Shown: positions 8,164 to 16,278 of the stretch, in pieces
Layout: every line of letters begins with the position of its first letter
How positions within the stretch are numbered: the stretch's first letter is position 1
NCBI GenBank assembly: GCA_964497185.1
Contig: CAZCBX010000009.1
Coordinates: 1 to 64,000, forward strand
Length of the DNA stretch: 64,000 nucleotides
From: CAZCBX01 sp964497185
Lineage (GTDB): Bacteria > Bdellovibrionota_G > JALEGL01 > JAGRMV01
Direction of reading: 5' to 3'
Program-made: the position numbers and the translations under genes
Notes under the pieces: generated by a model
Databases searched by the model: none
The model's input: the letters and a program-made list of their open reading frames with translations, nothing else
What the model was told of the DNA's origin: nothing

Positions 8164-8999
8164 GAACAAAACCCAAGGGAATCTCCATCCGCCAGAAGCT
8201 GAATGCACTGAGCTCTACAATAGAAATCAAATATGCACACCTTGAAACCACGTTTTTGATTGAACGCCTACTTGCTCGCCTGACAACTGATAAACAAATA
8301 AGCAAAAATCTTGTCTTCAAAGGTGGTTATGTGGGTCTAGCAGTATATCAATCCAACCGCTACACGATAGACCTGGATGCTTTACTGGTTTCATCCCAAC
8401 TCGATACTACCCTAGAAAAAACAAAAGCACTGGCAGAAACAGATCTTGATGACGGTGTTTGGTTCCGTTTTGAAAACCAGATTGATTTACAAACCCAAGG
8501 CGAATACGGTGGTGTCCGCCAAGTCTACCGTGCTGGCATTGGTGAAGTATTCAAAAATATCAAAAAGGCTCAAATTATACATTTCGATCTAGGCATTGGA
8601 GATCCTATCACACCCCAAGCCCAACAATTAACATCACCTTCTCTACTACCCACCAATCAACAAATTCAGTGGTCTGTTTATCCAATTGAAACAATCATTG
8701 CAGAAAAGCTCCATGCTGTTGTAGCTCACGGAGAGGCCAACTCACGATCCAAAGATATTTATGATCTCGCCATCTTTTTACCCAAAGCCGATTCAGATGT
8801 GCTCAAACAAGCCATTGAAGCATGCTTTTCGTTTCGCAAGACAGATCTACCTCAAAGCTTAAGTGAAGAACTCAGGCAACTCAATACTAAGCGCCTAAAA
8901 GCAGGCTGGCCAAATGCCATGGCATCCATCCCCAATCCACCAGACTTTGACAACATTATTTTAATTGTGATCGATCAACTTGAAACATTAGGAATATAA
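8160..8999 (+). CDS. abiEii: AbiEii-type nucleotidyltransferase toxin
   Basis: The 279-residue protein has the AbiEii signature. KGG (54-56) precedes the catalytic acidic pair in RYTIDLDALL (D71 and D73), and EKLHA (182-186) precedes RSKDIYDLAIF near 196, which supplies the conserved K/R and D. AbiEii toxins such as MenT proteins add nucleotides to tRNA acceptor ends and stall translation, which can cause abortive infection in phage attack. The start ATG overlaps the antitoxin stop by four bases. The protein appears full length with all key residues. Confidence 0.85.
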   Translation: MRTKPKGISIRQKLNALSSTIEIKYAHLETTFLIERLLARLTTDKQISKNLVFKGGYVGLAVYQSNRYTIDLDALLVSSQLDTTLEKTKALAETDLDDGVWFRFENQIDLQTQGEYGGVRQVYRAGIGEVFKNIKKAQIIHFDLGIGDPITPQAQQLTSPSLLPTNQQIQWSVYPIETIIAEKLHAVVAHGEANSRSKDIYDLAIFLPKADSDVLKQAIEACFSFRKTDLPQSLSEELRQLNTKRLKAGWPNAMASIPNPPDFDNIILIVIDQLETLGI

Positions 9000-9009
9000 G
9001 ACAACTTAT

Positions 9010-9183
9010 AATTCCGGGGACGCGTACCGTAATCGTAATTAAATCCTAATTCGATTACGGTACATGTCCCCGGAATTCTATAACGCAATATATCACGGTT
9101 CCGGTATCCGACCCCGGATTTTTTAATTTGCATTACCTTTTTGACACACTCAATTACAATTCAGTCGACTGTACCCGGAATTT
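9010..9183. repeat. REP-like repeat array (B, half A, C)
   Basis: A complete type B palindrome (9010-9077) has arms with ATTCCGGGGACGCGTACCG and CGGTACATGTCCCCGGAATT. Next comes the 3' half of type A (9078-9121, containing TAACGCAATATATCACGG). Then comes type C (about 9124-9183, containing GCATTACCTTTTTGACACAC and closing GTACCCGGAATTT). The half element shows that modules are cut and joined, not only copied whole. Confidence 0.8.
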
Positions 9184-9308
9184 TCGCCCCAGATATTTCT
9201 AAATGGGGTTGGGTGAAGAAGCCTCGAAATGAAAGAGTGGGTCATTGCGTTGCAAAATTATGGGATGCAGTGTCGCAGGTACGCAATGAATGGTTTCTAA
9301 CTATTTGA
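9183..9308 (+). pseudogene. 3' fragment of a lost gene
   Basis: Directly after the REP-like array an open frame of 41 codons ends at TGA 9306-9308. It reads like real protein (PDISKWGWVKKPRNERVGHC, then VAKLWDAVSQVRNEW) and has no start codon of its own; its upstream part is the repeat. It looks like the tail of a gene whose body was removed when the repeat array arrived. The family is not recognised and coding origin is inference. Confidence 0.35.
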
Positions 9309-9362
9309 TATAAATATGTATTTTTTCTTACTTTGTGGCATAAAAGTTGCTGAATTGTAGTT

Positions 9363-10391
9363 ATGATTTCATCTCCACTCTACCTACAGCATGGCATCTT
9401 ACTTGGTTTTATGCTTTTTTTATTTGCGCCTAACGCAGCATCACAAACGCACTCTCGGAGTTATCATCAACCAGAAGTTGCAGTTCAAGAAAGTGTTCTA
9501 GGGTGTTCCATTTCGGAGATTGCAAGATCAAAGTATGAACTATGGGCAGACCTACAAAACGAGAACTTGCCAGTTGAAGAGGTAAAACAGAAATTGAATA
9601 TCGAACACGACGAGTTTTGTAGATATCGTGTACAGGGTACAATAGCTATATCGTATTTTGAGGAAGGTCAGTACGACGACAACAAATTTTCGACGTCTGA
9701 AATGATTCAACTTCAAGATGCGATCAATCAGAACCTGAACCAAGCTGGAGAAGAACTTGGCATACAATTCCATATTAGCCTTCAAAAAAGCTCCACGAAA
9801 AGAAAAAATGCCACGCAGCAAAATAGCTTTGATGTACTCATGTTGGATACGTCACACCCTTTCTGGATCGACAATGACTATGTTTTTTCAGGCACGGACA
9901 AACCTCGGTCTTTTGCCAATTTTTCTCCATCCACCATGGAAAACCCTACGGGAAGAGCGTTCAGTGCATTTATTGCACGCACTTCTCCTGAAGAGGCGCA
10001 GCATATCCTTATTCATGAAATGTCCCACTTTCTACTTTTAAATATGGATGCTTACGAGGAACCGCAAGATTGGTTGCAACCTTTGTCTAGGTTGGATCGA
10101 AGCCTTCGCTCAATATTGTCTTCTGCAAGTAGTATTCTCGTCTCGTCCGGTACGCACATCCTTGGATCACCGAATAGCCAAGCAAAAATACATAAAGAAA
10201 TCGAAGACAACATTGAGCAGATGGATAGAACCTTCATCACGCCTGAAGCACCTTATGGGGAAATCACGAAGCAATTCAATACTTATAGTAAAAACAATAG
10301 AATCCATCCACTGGAAATTGCAGCATTCATGTTGCGATCTGACTTGATTACAAAAGAGCTAGAATTGTATCTAGAAAACTTTTTCCAATAA
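9363..10391 (+). CDS. Secreted HExxH putative metalloprotease
   Basis: The 342-residue protein has a signal peptide (hydrophobic LLGFMLFLFAPNAAS, cleavage probably near residue 27). The only clear motif is HEMSH at residues 218-222, a zinc-binding HExxH in a hydrophobic helix context (QHILIHEMSHFLLL), as in gluzincin or metzincin-like proteases. No extended HExxHxxGxxH is present; a downstream Glu in YEEPQD could be the third ligand. The middle part (residues 90-200) is alpha/beta with no match that I know. It would act in the periplasm or outside the cell. Confidence 0.5.
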   Translation: MISSPLYLQHGILLGFMLFLFAPNAASQTHSRSYHQPEVAVQESVLGCSISEIARSKYELWADLQNENLPVEEVKQKLNIEHDEFCRYRVQGTIAISYFEEGQYDDNKFSTSEMIQLQDAINQNLNQAGEELGIQFHISLQKSSTKRKNATQQNSFDVLMLDTSHPFWIDNDYVFSGTDKPRSFANFSPSTMENPTGRAFSAFIARTSPEEAQHILIHEMSHFLLLNMDAYEEPQDWLQPLSRLDRSLRSILSSASSILVSSGTHILGSPNSQAKIHKEIEDNIEQMDRTFITPEAPYGEITKQFNTYSKNNRIHPLEIAAFMLRSDLITKELELYLENFFQ

Positions 10392-10396
10392 AACAG

Positions 10397-10536
10397 TTAA
10401 GGTACATCGCCCTAGACTCAATAAGGGTTTGTCTACTTAAGAGGCATCTCCATGGATCGCAATGCGGCATATAATGTTTAGGTCAGGTAGCCCTGGAGTT
10501 AAAGCAAAATCACGATTCCGGCACCTGACCCTAGCC
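10397..10536. repeat. Degenerate REP-like repeats
   Basis: A module E-like piece (GGTACATCGCCCTAGACTCA) is followed by GGATCGCAATGCGGCATATA. An inverted repeat follows at about 10478-10536, with TAGGTCAGGTAGCC at one end and GGCACCTGACCCTAG at the other. These are older, more diverged members of the family and fill most of the gap between the flanking genes. Confidence 0.6.
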
Positions 10537-10596
10537 TTTATTATCTTTAGGTAATTAAATATTTTTACATGGGGGTTTTTGGATTACAATACAAAC

Positions 10597-11049
10597 ATGA
10601 ACCATATCCAGATTCCAAGCAATCAAGGCCGATTTGACCAGATTGAAACTTATGTACCTCAAAATGGTCTCATCATCATTGCGAGTACCAATCAAAACAA
10701 AGCTTTATGGGCAAGTTATGAAGCTTTAAATGTTCTTCACCGTAGATGCTCAGGCAGAGACCGTAATGAATATGTAGTTACAATAGGTGGACCTGATCAA
10801 TACACAGATCAAGATAAATTTCGTCCTGTTGAAATTGAGGACCTTACCTCTAACATGATTGTGTATGCTGGAGCCATAAGGTCTGCTGAAAAAGCAAATC
10901 TCCTCTTGAAAGCGGCGTCCATATGTCCTGTAGTTGCTATCATGCATTCCCCCACTTTCAATCTTACAATTGAGAGACTTGAAGAAATGGGCATTGATTC
11001 CAAGGAACTAAAACCTGTTCTCAAAGTTATTTTGGATTTTGATTCTTGA
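10597..11049 (+). CDS. Degenerate GspE/PilB-like ATPase domain
   Basis: The protein has 150 residues from the ATG at 10597 (a TTG at 10579 is possible). Its sequence runs parallel to the C-terminal ATPase domain of PilB/GspE. NGLIIIASTNQNKALWASYE lines up with the P-loop region (GMVLVTGPTGSGKTTTLYSA in the PilB of this window). AGAIRSAEKANLLLKAAS lines up with VGEIRDFETAEIAIKAAL. TIERLEEMGID lines up with TVNRLLNMGVE. The P-loop glycines are lost, so it should not hydrolyse ATP. Either a decaying fragment or a non-catalytic binding domain; the homology is my reading by eye. The last codons (LDFDS) lie in a duplicated segment. Confidence 0.45.
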   Translation: MNHIQIPSNQGRFDQIETYVPQNGLIIIASTNQNKALWASYEALNVLHRRCSGRDRNEYVVTIGGPDQYTDQDKFRPVEIEDLTSNMIVYAGAIRSAEKANLLLKAASICPVVAIMHSPTFNLTIERLEEMGIDSKELKPVLKVILDFDS

Positions 11050-11196
11050 AATAAGTTTCGTAATTTCTCAAGCGCATGATGAATCGAGGTGGTTGTGTCA
11101 TGGCTCGTTTACTAAGATTTTTACTACCCTACAACATATGACATAATCGAAACTAAATTCTAATTCGATTACGGTACATGTCCCCGGAATTAGCCA
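11033..11196. repeat. 164-bp dispersed duplicate, copy 2
   Basis: This segment matches 6221-6384 over the same 164-base length, with scattered mismatches. Its left end is inside the 3' end of the ATPase-like gene; its right end is a half type-B REP-like element (CGATTACGGTACATGTCCCC, then GGAATTAGCCA). Because the gene is intact here, this copy is the likelier parent. Confidence 0.8.
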
Positions 11197-11328
11197 TAGC
11201 CACCCATCAGGAGTCCATGAATCGTATGCCCCTGTCATGGCAATTATTGTGTATAACATCCATACACTAAAAAAAGAACATATAAGCCATATCCATTCTC
11301 GAGCAAATACTTTTTTCCAGTTTTTCAT
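11098..11328 (-). pseudogene. 3'-truncated membrane protein running into a REP-like element
   Basis: About 44 codons from the ATG at 11328 look genuine: a basic start (MKNWKKVFAREW), then one hydrophobic segment (IWLICSFFSVWMLYTIIAM). At about 11196 the frame enters the half REP-like element and the rest of the translated product (LIPGTCTVIELEFSF) is repeat-derived. The same repeat-coded peptide appears in the frame through 6221-6384. The natural 3' part is missing, so I treat it as a truncated gene. Confidence 0.4.
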
Positions 11329-11372
11329 TCAGACAAGTTTACTAAACTACATTCATGGCTCATAGTTATATT

Positions 11373-11497
11373 TTAATTCCGGGACGTATTAATTTCGTAA
11401 ATTCCGGAGCCATGGAACTGGATCATCATTTGTTGCGTTACGGTCCAGGTACATGTGACGTATCGAAGAGGAGTACAGTCTCGTGTCACCGGAATTT
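11373..11497. repeat. REP-like repeats (variant A plus partial D)
   Basis: TAATTCCGGGACG is followed by a variant with ATTCCGGAGCCATGGAACTG and TTGTTGCGTTACGG. The end of a type D module follows (GAGGAGTACAGTCTCGTG, then TCACCGGAATTT). The D end matches the one near 13,000. This array fills the gap before the gene at 11540. Confidence 0.65.
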
Positions 11498-11539
11498 TTA
11501 AGATTTCAGATTTTCTGTTAAGCATGATATTTCACCTAT

Positions 11540-11887
11540 ATGAAAGAAATTGGGAAAATAATATTAACAATAATTTTAATCTTTAGTGCTTTTTATATAG
11601 CGGTAGACTTTTTTAGTGTGGAGAGAAAGGTATCAGCACAAACGGCAAAACCCACAAAATTAGAAGTGCAAACTCCTAGCTATGAGGTACTAGAAGCATT
11701 CAAGTTGATAAGTGGGGGGACTTCAGTTTCAATATTGATAGAATCTTATTCTAAAGATATACCTGAGAATAAACTAGAAGCTGGATTAAGAAATATTGCA
11801 CAAAAAGAAGGGTACGTTATCAATAATAGTAGCATAGACCTTTATTGTTCAAAATCTGGGGCCACACTATGTATTCTAATTAAATAA
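11540..11887 (+). CDS. Small membrane-anchored hypothetical protein
   Basis: The 115-residue protein starts with a lysine and one hydrophobic segment (IILTIILIFSAFYIAVDFF), then a soluble tail with two cysteines near the C-terminus (LYCSKSGATLC). It could be an inner-membrane-anchored or exported protein. No family is recognised. The last dozen codons lie in the first copy of the 262-bp tandem duplication described next, so its 3' end is present a second time downstream. Confidence 0.5.
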   Translation: MKEIGKIILTIILIFSAFYIAVDFFSVERKVSAQTAKPTKLEVQTPSYEVLEAFKLISGGTSVSILIESYSKDIPENKLEAGLRNIAQKEGYVINNSSIDLYCSKSGATLCILIK

Positions 11888-12374
11888 CATGAATCTGCAA
11901 AATCGGAATACATAGTGTGTCCCCCGATTCTAAATCACGATTCCGGTAGTGGCCCCCGGAATTAATTAAGTCGACTGACCCCGGAATTACCTGGAATTAA
12001 AGTAAAAGGGATAGCTAGGATCAAAAGATCGAATTATTACTATTTTCTCTTTCTGCTCAAACTTTTCAATTTCTTTTTTGAAGTAAGGCATTTTTCCATT
12101 AATAATATTTTCAAAATCTGGGGCCACACTATGTATTCTAATTAAATAACATGAATCTGCAAAATCGGAATACATAGTGTGTCCCCCGATTCTAAATCAC
12201 GATTCCGGTAGTGGCCCCCGGAATTAATTAAGTCGACTGACCCCGGAATTACCTGGAATTAAAGTAAAAGGGATAGCTAGGATCAAAAGATCGAATTATT
12301 ACTATTTTCTCTTTCTGCTCAAACTTTTCAATTTCTTTTTTGAAGTAAGGCATTTTTCCATTAATAATATTTTC
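11849..12374. repeat. 262-bp tandem duplication
   Basis: The block from AAAATCTGGGGCCACAC at 11851 recurs at 12113, an offset of 262 bases. The match continues to ATTAATAATATTTTC, ending near 12112 in the first copy and 12374 in the second, with no difference noticed by eye. Each unit holds the 3' end of the plus-strand gene at 11540, a REP-like palindrome (GTGTCCCCCGATTC to GGCCCCCGGAATT), and the 3' end of the minus-strand gene at 12249. The join at 12111-12113 reads TTTTCAAAA. It is recent, since the copies seem identical. Confidence 0.9.
11987..12111 (-). pseudogene. Duplicated 3' fragment of the gene at 12249
   Basis: This stretch encodes the same C-terminal 41 residues as the complete gene (ENIINGKMPYFKKEIEKFEQ onward to the end YFNSR) and lies in the first unit of the tandem duplication. 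It has no start of its own beyond the join. Confidence 0.8.
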
Positions 12375-12647
12375 CAATGGCTCGTTTAAACAATGAGCAC
12401 GAGTAATTATGCCTTTTGCTAAAATCTCAATTTTTTCTTCTAAATTCTCAGGTTGAGCAATTGAAAAGTCTATTTGACCTGAAATACTCGATAAACCAAC
12501 TAACTCCTCGCTTCCATTTTTCTTTTCCCAATACAGAGAATAGTCAAGTTCTGATTCCATTCCATTTAAGTATATTGCGCATTTTAATCTTCCTTTTATT
12601 TCGTCTACGACTATTTTTAGTTCGCTTTCATTCGTATTTTTCTCCAA
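12249..12647 (-). CDS. Small soluble hypothetical protein
   Basis: The 132-residue protein starts at a TTG (12647), with AAAGGA at a fitting distance upstream; an inner ATG would begin at codon 30. It is acidic, mixed alpha/beta, and has YSLYWEKKNG and KIVIIRSFDPSYPFYF as its most distinctive parts. No signal peptide or membrane segment is seen. The family is unknown. Its 3' third was copied in the tandem duplication. It converges with the gene at 11540. Confidence 0.5.
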   Translation of the reverse strand: MEKNTNESELKIVVDEIKGRLKCAIYLNGMESELDYSLYWEKKNGSEELVGLSSISGQIDFSIAQPENLEEKIEILAKGIITRAHCLNEPLENIINGKMPYFKKEIEKFEQKEKIVIIRSFDPSYPFYFNSR

Positions 12648-12754
12648 CTGTTTCTTTCCTTTCGGGTTTCATTTATTTGTTCTAAAAATAAATAATTTTC
12701 AATACACATGTTTATTTAGTAAATTATACCAAATTATTCCCAATTCTTTTTCAG

Positions 12755-13162
12755 ACTATAATTCAGGGACAGGTACCGGAATCATAACGCATAAAATCAC
12801 AATTCCGGTAATGGCCTCGGGAATTACAGCAACCCCATTAAGACTTAAAATGATTTCCGGTGCTACTTGCCCTTTTCATAACGCGATATATTACGAAAAG
12901 GTTGGGTAGCCCCGGAATTGGGAATTTTTAATAGTGGTTGGTCAAAGTTGAATACATAGTCAGCTGGTTTGACGCAATGAATAGGAGTACAGTCTCGTGT
13001 CCCCTGAATTCTTCGTCAGGTTGCTCCGGAATTATAATTCGATTACGGTACATGTCCCCGGAATTACCATCGCCCCGGACTTAATTTGCATTACCTTTTT
13101 GACACACTCAATTACAATTCAGTCGACTGTCCCCGGAATTACATCGCCCCGGACTTTCGGAC
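12755..13162. repeat. Largest REP-like repeat array
   Basis: This array contains type A (about 12760-12825, CAGGTACCGGAATCATAACG), then a diverged A with CTTTTCATAACGCGATATAT (about 12855-12920). Type D follows (12928-13012, TTTTTAATAGTGGTTGGTC), then half B (13030-13065, CGATTACGGTACATGTCCCC), a piece of E (CATCGCCCCGGACTTAATTT), type C (13088-13141, GCATTACCTTTTTGACACAC) and another E end. The order A-D-(B)-E-C is the same as in 4932-5188. It fills the gap downstream of the SMC-like gene and is the last of the family in the window. Confidence 0.8.
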
Positions 13163-13164
13163 TT

Positions 13165-16100
13165 TTATCGTGTTAGTGGGTATTCAATGAAATTATGTTT
13201 TTCGCTCAAAAATGAAAACTTCTTTCTAAACAGGTTTGCCAACTTATTGTTTGCTGTTGCAAAGACAATTTGCTTCTTTTGATACAGTACAAGCTCTCGC
13301 AGGTAATCCAAAAATGAAAGTATATTGAGATCATCAATATATGAAATCGGGTCATCTATTAAAATCAGATTCGGCGCTTTACTTGCCGAAGCATTCAAAG
13401 AAAAGAAGATTGATAATGCTAAAGCAGCACGTTGCCCAGTACTTATTCGGCTTAGTTCTTCAAGACTCTCCATCCCATGTCGCTTTAATAGAATGTTTTC
13501 ATTTGAGATGTGTAGATCCTCAAATTCACGGGGAGAGTGTATTCTCTTAAAAGTTTTGGTAATGTTGCCTCTATGGGCTTGGATGAAAGCCTCTAGGGCA
13601 TCTTCTGTTCCATGGCTGGCTTTGAGACCCTCAAGGAATTTGATCGCATCTTCACAGCGCTTCAACAATGGCTTTGCATCTTCAACCTTCTTTTGAAGTA
13701 CTTTCAGCTCATCTTGTTCTGATCGAATTATTTTTTCGTTTTTTTGATATGTATCCGACTGTTCAACATATCCTTCAACGCCAGATTTCGTCTCGCTCAA
13801 ACTTTTAAGGAGCTTCTCAAGGTTAGTTTTGTCGTTGAAATCTATAATTTTGGATTGGTCGCCATACTCTGCTAAAACAGATTCAATTCGAACTTGCCTT
13901 GAGCGCACCACTTTCAACAACTCGTTAGTTTCAGTTGAAACCAAACCGTAAGCATCAAAGAGTTTCTCAAAAGTTTTAGTGTGTTTTTCAGTCTCCTTCT
14001 TTATCGCGCTCTTCCGTTTGCCGACACTAGTCAACAGCTTCTCCAGTTTATCAATTTCTGTAGCCACAAAATTAGACGCATTATCAAAATTGAATTTGCT
14101 TTTTTCCTCACCAAGACCTTCAATTACTTCCTGAAACTCTGTCAAAGAGTAGCCATCGGTTTCAAATTGATTTAGTTGCGATATGAGATCATTTAGCAAC
14201 TTATTTCTTGAATCTATGAGACCGGGCACCGAAGCTAACTTTTCAACAACTTCACTGTAAGTGGGGTTAATTTCTTCCGAGGGTTCTAATTCCCTGAAAA
14301 GGTTTAAAGCTTCTCGAATTTTTGACTGCTGGTTTCTATCTGTCTTTATTTTCTTTTCTAGTTCGGAAATCACCTTTAGTTGTTTCTGAAGCTCTTGATC
14401 CTTCTCTCCAGCTCCAATCTCGCTAAGCTGTTTAGCCAAATGCACATTGATCTCATCGGCACTTGTATCTTTTCCGCAAACTGGGCAGGACTCTATATCT
14501 TCACTATCTTCGAGAAGCTTATCAACAGACACTTTTAATTCTGATAAAATCGATTTTACTCTACCAAGTTCTTTTTTAACCGTTTCAACAGCCTTTTTCA
14601 GTTCTTCCAGTTTGCCGTTTCTGTCATAGCATAATTGGTCGATTTTCTCTAACAGATCGCTTACTGCAATATCCGAATCAGGTACGTTTGCTAAATCTAG
14701 TTTTCTTGAGTCTTCAAGAATTCTTTCAAGACTTTTAATCTGATCTTTTCCTTTTTTTATTCGCCCTCTCAATTTAAGCTTGTCAGAAAGGTTTTCGAGC
14801 TTACAGTATTCTTCAAGCCGCTTAAGAATATCTAATTTTTTTTTTACAACCGACTCTTCTCTACCTTTATTATTTAGTTCTGAGTTGAGTTCATTAGCTT
14901 TCGATACAAGAGTACCGACCGTCTCTAAATCTTTCGCGACTTTTTCTAATGCCTTTTCTAATTTTTGTATGTTTAGCGGTGGTGAAATGAACGTAAGCTC
15001 TTTTATTCCATTAAGCCATGTTTGAACTGAATTTAGTTGTTCAATTGTTTTACTGGAAGACTCCTTAGGTGAATTCGGAACGAATCCAAGCCAACCTATA
15101 GATTGTAGTTTCTCTTGTATTGACTTTAGTAAATCACTGGGCTCAGATAGGTTTTTCTGTAAACTTGCAATTCGATTTTTATATTTTTCAATTTCGTTTG
15201 ATCCATTTGTTACTATTGAATTAAAACCACGTCGCTTTAAACCAAATGCATTCAATGTGCCTTGAATTCTATCATCAAGATTATTAACAGATTCTCCTAG
15301 AGTTAATTTTACCAAAACATCTCTTATTGCTTGAGACGATTTATCATTTGATAAGCGATAGGCAGCATCAGTATCATGAAAATTAAAGCGATTAAATCTT
15401 TCATAGAGTAAGTTTTTTCTAACAACATTCCCATACCACTCTCGATCGCGCTGGCGAAACTTATTGCTGTCACCTGGGTTGTAATGCTCCACGCCAAGAT
15501 TAGACCAAACTAGCTTCAAATCAGCATCTGGCTCGACATTTTTGCTTCGGCGACTAAGGCCGCATGTAACTAATTCTATCGCTTCCATGAATGAGGTTTT
15601 CCCGGCTCCGTTTGGTCCTGACAATAGAGTTACATCACCAATCTCATAGCTTCCAGGATTAGGAAATTTTCGATATTTTGTAATAATTAGTTTTTCCAGC
15701 TTCCCCAGATTCGTCGTCACACGTCCAGAAGTAGTTGTTGTATCGCTTGATTCATCTCTTATTGGGTTGCCGCTACAGTAAAAATCTGCAATATCTTTAA
15801 AACTATTGTTTAGAAAAACACCGTCTAGCTTTTTCGATTTAAGCTGATTGATCCACTCGGTAGAAAGGTCGCTTTGCGGATCTTCAATTTTGTATCCATC
15901 AGCGAAAAAATTTAACCACTCTTCTAAATCTTCAGGAGTCATTATCGATTTCCGAACAAAAGTCCTGTTTGATTCGACTTCAACTCGAAGTTTATTGAAA
16001 AGTGAATTCTGGAAAAGTTCGGGTCTCGTGATAAGCTTTAAATAATAATTCCACTGAATATCGCCCGGATTGTTATAATAATCTTCGGCAATTAATTTTT

Positions 16101-16278
16101 CCGTATATCTTTCAATGTTGAACTGAGGCTCTGCGATTGTATCCGTTAAATCAATAAAATGGACATCAACAGTTGTATCGTTAAATAGCCTTTCACATCG
16201 AAAAATGCCCGAGCTAAAGTCTTTGACAGTAAAGTATGAGTTAAGAGAATCCATTGTAGACTTAGATAATTCAATCAT
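13165..16278 (-). CDS. SMC/Rad50-like ATPase, putative defence sensor (LmuB-like)
   Basis: The 1037-residue protein has an N-terminal domain of about 190 residues, then an ABC-type ATPase head half. Walker A is GPNGAGKT at 221-228. Long coiled coils follow, with a zinc-hook-like CPVC at 598-601 in the middle. The second head half has signature ISTGQRAALALS from 945 and Walker B LILIDD ending at D975-D976. This is the SMC/Rad50 layout, which senses or tethers DNA. Walker B with DDP instead of DEP, and pairing with an effector gene, recall LmuB of Lamassu and AAA_13 proteins. It overlaps the nitrilase-fold gene by ATGA, so the two are coupled. Domain calls are firm; a defence role is inference. 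Confidence 0.8.
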   Translation of the reverse strand: MIELSKSTMDSLNSYFTVKDFSSGIFRCERLFNDTTVDVHFIDLTDTIAEPQFNIERYTEKLIAEDYYNNPGDIQWNYYLKLITRPELFQNSLFNKLRVEVESNRTFVRKSIMTPEDLEEWLNFFADGYKIEDPQSDLSTEWINQLKSKKLDGVFLNNSFKDIADFYCSGNPIRDESSDTTTTSGRVTTNLGKLEKLIITKYRKFPNPGSYEIGDVTLLSGPNGAGKTSFMEAIELVTCGLSRRSKNVEPDADLKLVWSNLGVEHYNPGDSNKFRQRDREWYGNVVRKNLLYERFNRFNFHDTDAAYRLSNDKSSQAIRDVLVKLTLGESVNNLDDRIQGTLNAFGLKRRGFNSIVTNGSNEIEKYKNRIASLQKNLSEPSDLLKSIQEKLQSIGWLGFVPNSPKESSSKTIEQLNSVQTWLNGIKELTFISPPLNIQKLEKALEKVAKDLETVGTLVSKANELNSELNNKGREESVVKKKLDILKRLEEYCKLENLSDKLKLRGRIKKGKDQIKSLERILEDSRKLDLANVPDSDIAVSDLLEKIDQLCYDRNGKLEELKKAVETVKKELGRVKSILSELKVSVDKLLEDSEDIESCPVCGKDTSADEINVHLAKQLSEIGAGEKDQELQKQLKVISELEKKIKTDRNQQSKIREALNLFRELEPSEEINPTYSEVVEKLASVPGLIDSRNKLLNDLISQLNQFETDGYSLTEFQEVIEGLGEEKSKFNFDNASNFVATEIDKLEKLLTSVGKRKSAIKKETEKHTKTFEKLFDAYGLVSTETNELLKVVRSRQVRIESVLAEYGDQSKIIDFNDKTNLEKLLKSLSETKSGVEGYVEQSDTYQKNEKIIRSEQDELKVLQKKVEDAKPLLKRCEDAIKFLEGLKASHGTEDALEAFIQAHRGNITKTFKRIHSPREFEDLHISNENILLKRHGMESLEELSRISTGQRAALALSIFFSLNASASKAPNLILIDDPISYIDDLNILSFLDYLRELVLYQKKQIVFATANNKLANLFRKKFSFLSEKHNFIEYPLTR

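Noticed and set aside
113..13162. Integron cassette array with attC sites
   Set aside because: The palindromes and mixed small genes suggest it, but the elements lack consistent GTTRRRY/RYYYAAC core sites, genes point both ways, several gene pairs have no element between them, and no integrase is present.
4932..13162. CRISPR array
   Set aside because: Repeats are not regularly spaced, have no unique spacers of constant length, and no cas gene is in the window.
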